The position numbers and the translations under genes are program-made. A stretch of DNA of 64,000 nt from Oligoflexia bacterium (GTDB lineage Bacteria > Bdellovibrionota_C > UBA2361 > JBGSMV01): NCBI GenBank assembly GCA_019694515.1, contig JAIBBU010000015.1:1-64000 (forward strand). Direction: 5' to 3'. Position 1 is the first letter of the stretch. Each line of letters starts with the position of its first letter. The notes under the pieces were generated by a model. It had not been told where the DNA came from. It made no database searches and was given only the letters and a program-made list of their open reading frames with translations. Positions 61,779 through 64,000 of this stretch are shown piece after piece.

Positions 61779-64000
61779 GCGGGCCTCCACTAGGCGCTTC
61801 TTGCAGCGGCAGCGTCAGCACAAAGAGAGCGCCCCCGCTGGGACGATTAGAAGCGGTGATAGTCCCCCCATGCGCCTCAGCTATCGTGCGACAGATCGCA
61901 AGACCTAAACCGAACCCATGTGACGATTTGCCACGCACCAGTTTTTCGAAAATTTGCACATTTGTTCCGAGCTCCAGACCAGGCCCATTGTCGGCGACCT
62001 CTACTTCAACGCTCTTGCCGGAGTGACGTCCTGAGATCTCGACCGCTGAAGCAGCTGAGGCGTGTCGAGCTATGTTTTCAAGCAGATTCACAAAGAGCTG
62101 TTCCAGTAGCAACCCATCGACAGAAAGCAAGGGCAGATTCGGAGGAATCCTAATGTTTATCGATTTGCCTCGCAGAAGCTCCTCGGTTCGTCGTACCGCC
62201 ACCGCTACAATCTCCTCCAATGGATGCCAATCGCGATTTAACACCACAGCGCCCGACTCCAGTCGTGTTAGATCGAGGACGTTGCGCACCATCATGCTCA
62301 AACGCGAGGCCGCTTCCATGATCGTAGCGCCAAGCTGCCGTGTGCGCTCCGATATAGAGGGATCGTCAAGCTGTGCACTGGCTGCCCCGCAGATGGCGGT
62401 CAGAGGAGTACGCAAATCATGCGAGACCGAACTCAGTAGCAAATTCTTAAGTTCTTCCTGCTGTACTTTGGAGTGTGCAGCGCTGCTCTCCTGCTCGAGC
62501 TGCAGTCTTCTAATCGTACCGCTAAGCAGGTGCGCTAATCCTCCGAGGGTCTTAATCTGTGCCGTCACAGCATGCGGCTGCGATTGCGGCGCAGGGAAGA
62601 TGGCCCAAACGGGGAACCGGCCACGAATCGGCTCCAGGGGCAGGTAATGTCCGCGCGCCGCCGGCAGAGTCGAGGTTCCCCATCCGGCCGGTAATCCTCT
62701 ATCGACAACCCACTTAGCCACGGCCATTTCATTCTGATCGCGATCCGAGAAGGCCGATGTTTCGTTCAATCTCTGCAGTTCCCGCTGCCCTTCGGGCCAA
62801 AGCAGCACGCTTTCAAAGCCCAGCTGTCGCAGCAGGGTAATCTGAGCAATTCTCGCCAGCTCGCGCGGCGTTCGGCATTCCCCTAAGGCTCTGCTAAAAT
62901 CAAAGAGCATCCTCGTACTTTGCTCGCGATCGGTGGCTACTAGAGACTGCGCTTTCAAGCTCAAGGTCAACGTGCTGATCAACAGCGCCACCACGAGCAT
63001 CACGGAAAAGGTGATAAAATACTGAAAATCGGCGACAGCAAATGTCCAGCGGGGCTCGACAAAACAAAAATCAAAACTTAGCACACTCAGAATCGAGGCC
63101 CCCACGGCTTCCGTGCGCCCCAGGCGGGAAGCGACCCAAGTTACGGCCAGAAGATAGATCATCACCAGATTCGGCAACGCCAACCAGGGACTGATCAGCA
63201 TGCAAATGGCCGTGGCAACCGCGACCCAGAAAAGCGCTTCGAGTAAAGCGCTTGCTCTAGGCCAACTGGAGGGGTGCGTAGCCGGGGCATGCATTCCTTC
63301 TTCCGACGATCCCTGCACTACGTGCACGTCGATCTTGCCGCTGCGGCGAATCAGAGTATCCGCTACGGATCCTGAGATGAACTCTCTGAAGCGGCTACGC
63401 ATCGGCTTGCCTGCCACAATAATCGTGGAGTTGGTTTGCCGCGCGATCTTGAGAATCTCTTCGACTACGTCGTGGCCACTACAGTGCACCACCTCAGCGC
63501 CAATTCTTTCAGCCGATTCAAGCGCACCGCGCAAATGATCGCGATCCGCTGCGGTTGCTGATTTAGTGCGCGGAGTTTCAACCGTCACCGCCACCAGCGG
63601 GGCCTTGAGGTTCCGCGCTAGCCTAGCAGCGGCGTGCACTAAGCGCGGTGCAAATTTGCTCGGTGCCAAAGAGACCAGCACGCGCGGGTTGGTGGCCCAG
63701 ACCTCGCGCACTCCTTCAGAGGACCTAAAGGATCTAAGTTGAGCATCAACTGTATCGGCGACATGGCGCAGCACGATTTCCCGGAGCGCTACCAAATTGC
63801 TCTTCTTGAAGAAGTTTCTTAGCGCGCTATCAACCTTTTCCGCAGCATAAATTTTGCCGCCTTCAAGCCGCTCCAAAAGTTCCTCAGGGGAGACATCCAC
63901 CAATTCGATTTCATCTGCACGGCTAAGAATCGAGTCCGGCACACTCTCTTGCACCTCGACGCCGGTAATACTCGAGACCACCTCGCGCAGCGATTCGATA
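61768..64000 (-). CDS. kdpD: Osmosensitive potassium sensor kinase KdpD, 5'-truncated by the window edge
   Basis: This is a histidine kinase open to the window end; about 740 residues are visible and the N-terminal P-loop part of the KdpD domain lies beyond. Order: the end of the KdpD domain (ADEIELVDVSPEELLERL), a Usp-like domain (about 100-225), four membrane helices (about 245-340), a GAF-like region, the HisKA box SSVSHDLRTPLTAI with its phospho-acceptor histidine and a HATPase with FGLGLAICRTIAEAHGG. It pairs with kdpE, overlapping by 11 bases. Confidence 0.93.
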   Translation of the reverse strand, partial: IESLREVVSSITGVEVQESVPDSILSRADEIELVDVSPEELLERLEGGKIYAAEKVDSALRNFFKKSNLVALREIVLRHVADTVDAQLRSFRSSEGVREVWATNPRVLVSLAPSKFAPRLVHAAARLARNLKAPLVAVTVETPRTKSATAADRDHLRGALESAERIGAEVVHCSGHDVVEEILKIARQTNSTIIVAGKPMRSRFREFISGSVADTLIRRSGKIDVHVVQGSSEEGMHAPATHPSSWPRASALLEALFWVAVATAICMLISPWLALPNLVMIYLLAVTWVASRLGRTEAVGASILSVLSFDFCFVEPRWTFAVADFQYFITFSVMLVVALLISTLTLSLKAQSLVATDREQSTRMLFDFSRALGECRTPRELARIAQITLLRQLGFESVLLWPEGQRELQRLNETSAFSDRDQNEMAVAKWVVDRGLPAGWGTSTLPAARGHYLPLEPIRGRFPVWAIFPAPQSQPHAVTAQIKTLGGLAHLLSGTIRRLQLEQESSAAHSKVQQEELKNLLLSSVSHDLRTPLTAICGAASAQLDDPSISERTRQLGATIMEAASRLSMMVRNVLDLTRLESGAVVLNRDWHPLEEIVAVAVRRTEELLRGKSINIRIPPNLPLLSVDGLLLEQLFVNLLENIARHASAASAVEISGRHSGKSVEVEVADNGPGLELGTNVQIFEKLVRGKSSHGFGLGLAICRTIAEAHGGTITASNRPSGGALFVLTLPLQEAPSGGPHEQ

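Overview
The window comes from a chromosome of a free-living Gram-negative-type bacterium. Evidence is the lipoprotein and Sec-type signal peptides, SecA, a lytic transglycosylase, a type IV-pilin-like protein, and ordinary housekeeping genes (topA, mnmG, secA, hemW-like). The gene mix would fit a deltaproteobacterium-like or Bdellovibrionota-like lineage: a class II ribonucleotide reductase, M42 peptidase, HD-GYP, many TPR proteins, and a TPR-protein/ABC-transporter cluster. I cannot place it more precisely from sequence alone. I found no rRNA, tRNA or CRISPR array.

Layout. 1-1.6 kb is a repeat-rich accessory patch with an iterated 27-bp repeat and a small nucleotidyltransferase toxin/antitoxin-like pair. 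1.6-5.4 kb holds a TPR-like membrane protein, an ABC ATPase/permease pair and an M42 aminopeptidase. 5.4-8.9 kb is nrdJ flanked by two related ~130-bp perfect-type palindromes. 9-11.1 kb has a PH-domain membrane protein and a GT-C-type membrane glycosyltransferase-like protein. 11.2-22.6 kb is the most unusual region. A minus-strand operon encodes a PP2C phosphatase, an atypical Ser/Thr kinase with zinc ribbon and propeller-like C-terminus, a nicotinamidase-like cysteine hydrolase and a vWA/TerY-like protein. A 24-bp inverted-repeat pair brackets this operon. Divergent from it are three tandem paralogous helical-repeat membrane proteins and a FASTK/OPR-like protein with a RAP-like C-terminus.

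22.7-31.9 kb carries a pilin, a solute-binding protein, a thioesterase, a class IV aminotransferase, secA, a HemW-like gene, a hexokinase-like gene and an HD-GYP phosphodiesterase. 32-38 kb holds a zinc-ribbon TPR protein, a lipoprotein, a secreted calcium-repeat protein, a MITE-like repeat and a TMTC-like membrane protein. 38.1-45.3 kb groups a circularly permuted ATP-grasp protein, a glutamine synthetase-family protein, a hypothetical, a GT61-type glycosyltransferase and an ADP-dependent sugar-kinase-like protein. 45.5-50.6 kb is mnmG-topA. 50.8-59.5 kb has a lytic transglycosylase, a SET-domain protein and an interrupted histidine-utilisation set (hutH ... hutU-hutI). 59.5-64 kb holds a nucleotidyltransferase remnant with its small partner, a DUF5522-type protein, a mutarotase and a kdpD-kdpE pair truncated by the window end.

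Working hypothesis for the novel system. The 11.7-16.8 kb operon is a TerY-P-like signalling triad (vWA, PP2C, kinase) expanded by a nicotinamidase-like hydrolase. The triad architecture is known from Ter-type stress systems; the hydrolase, the bracketing inverted repeats and the triplicated membrane HEAT-like neighbours are what make this example worth study. Assigning defence or stress function is inference.
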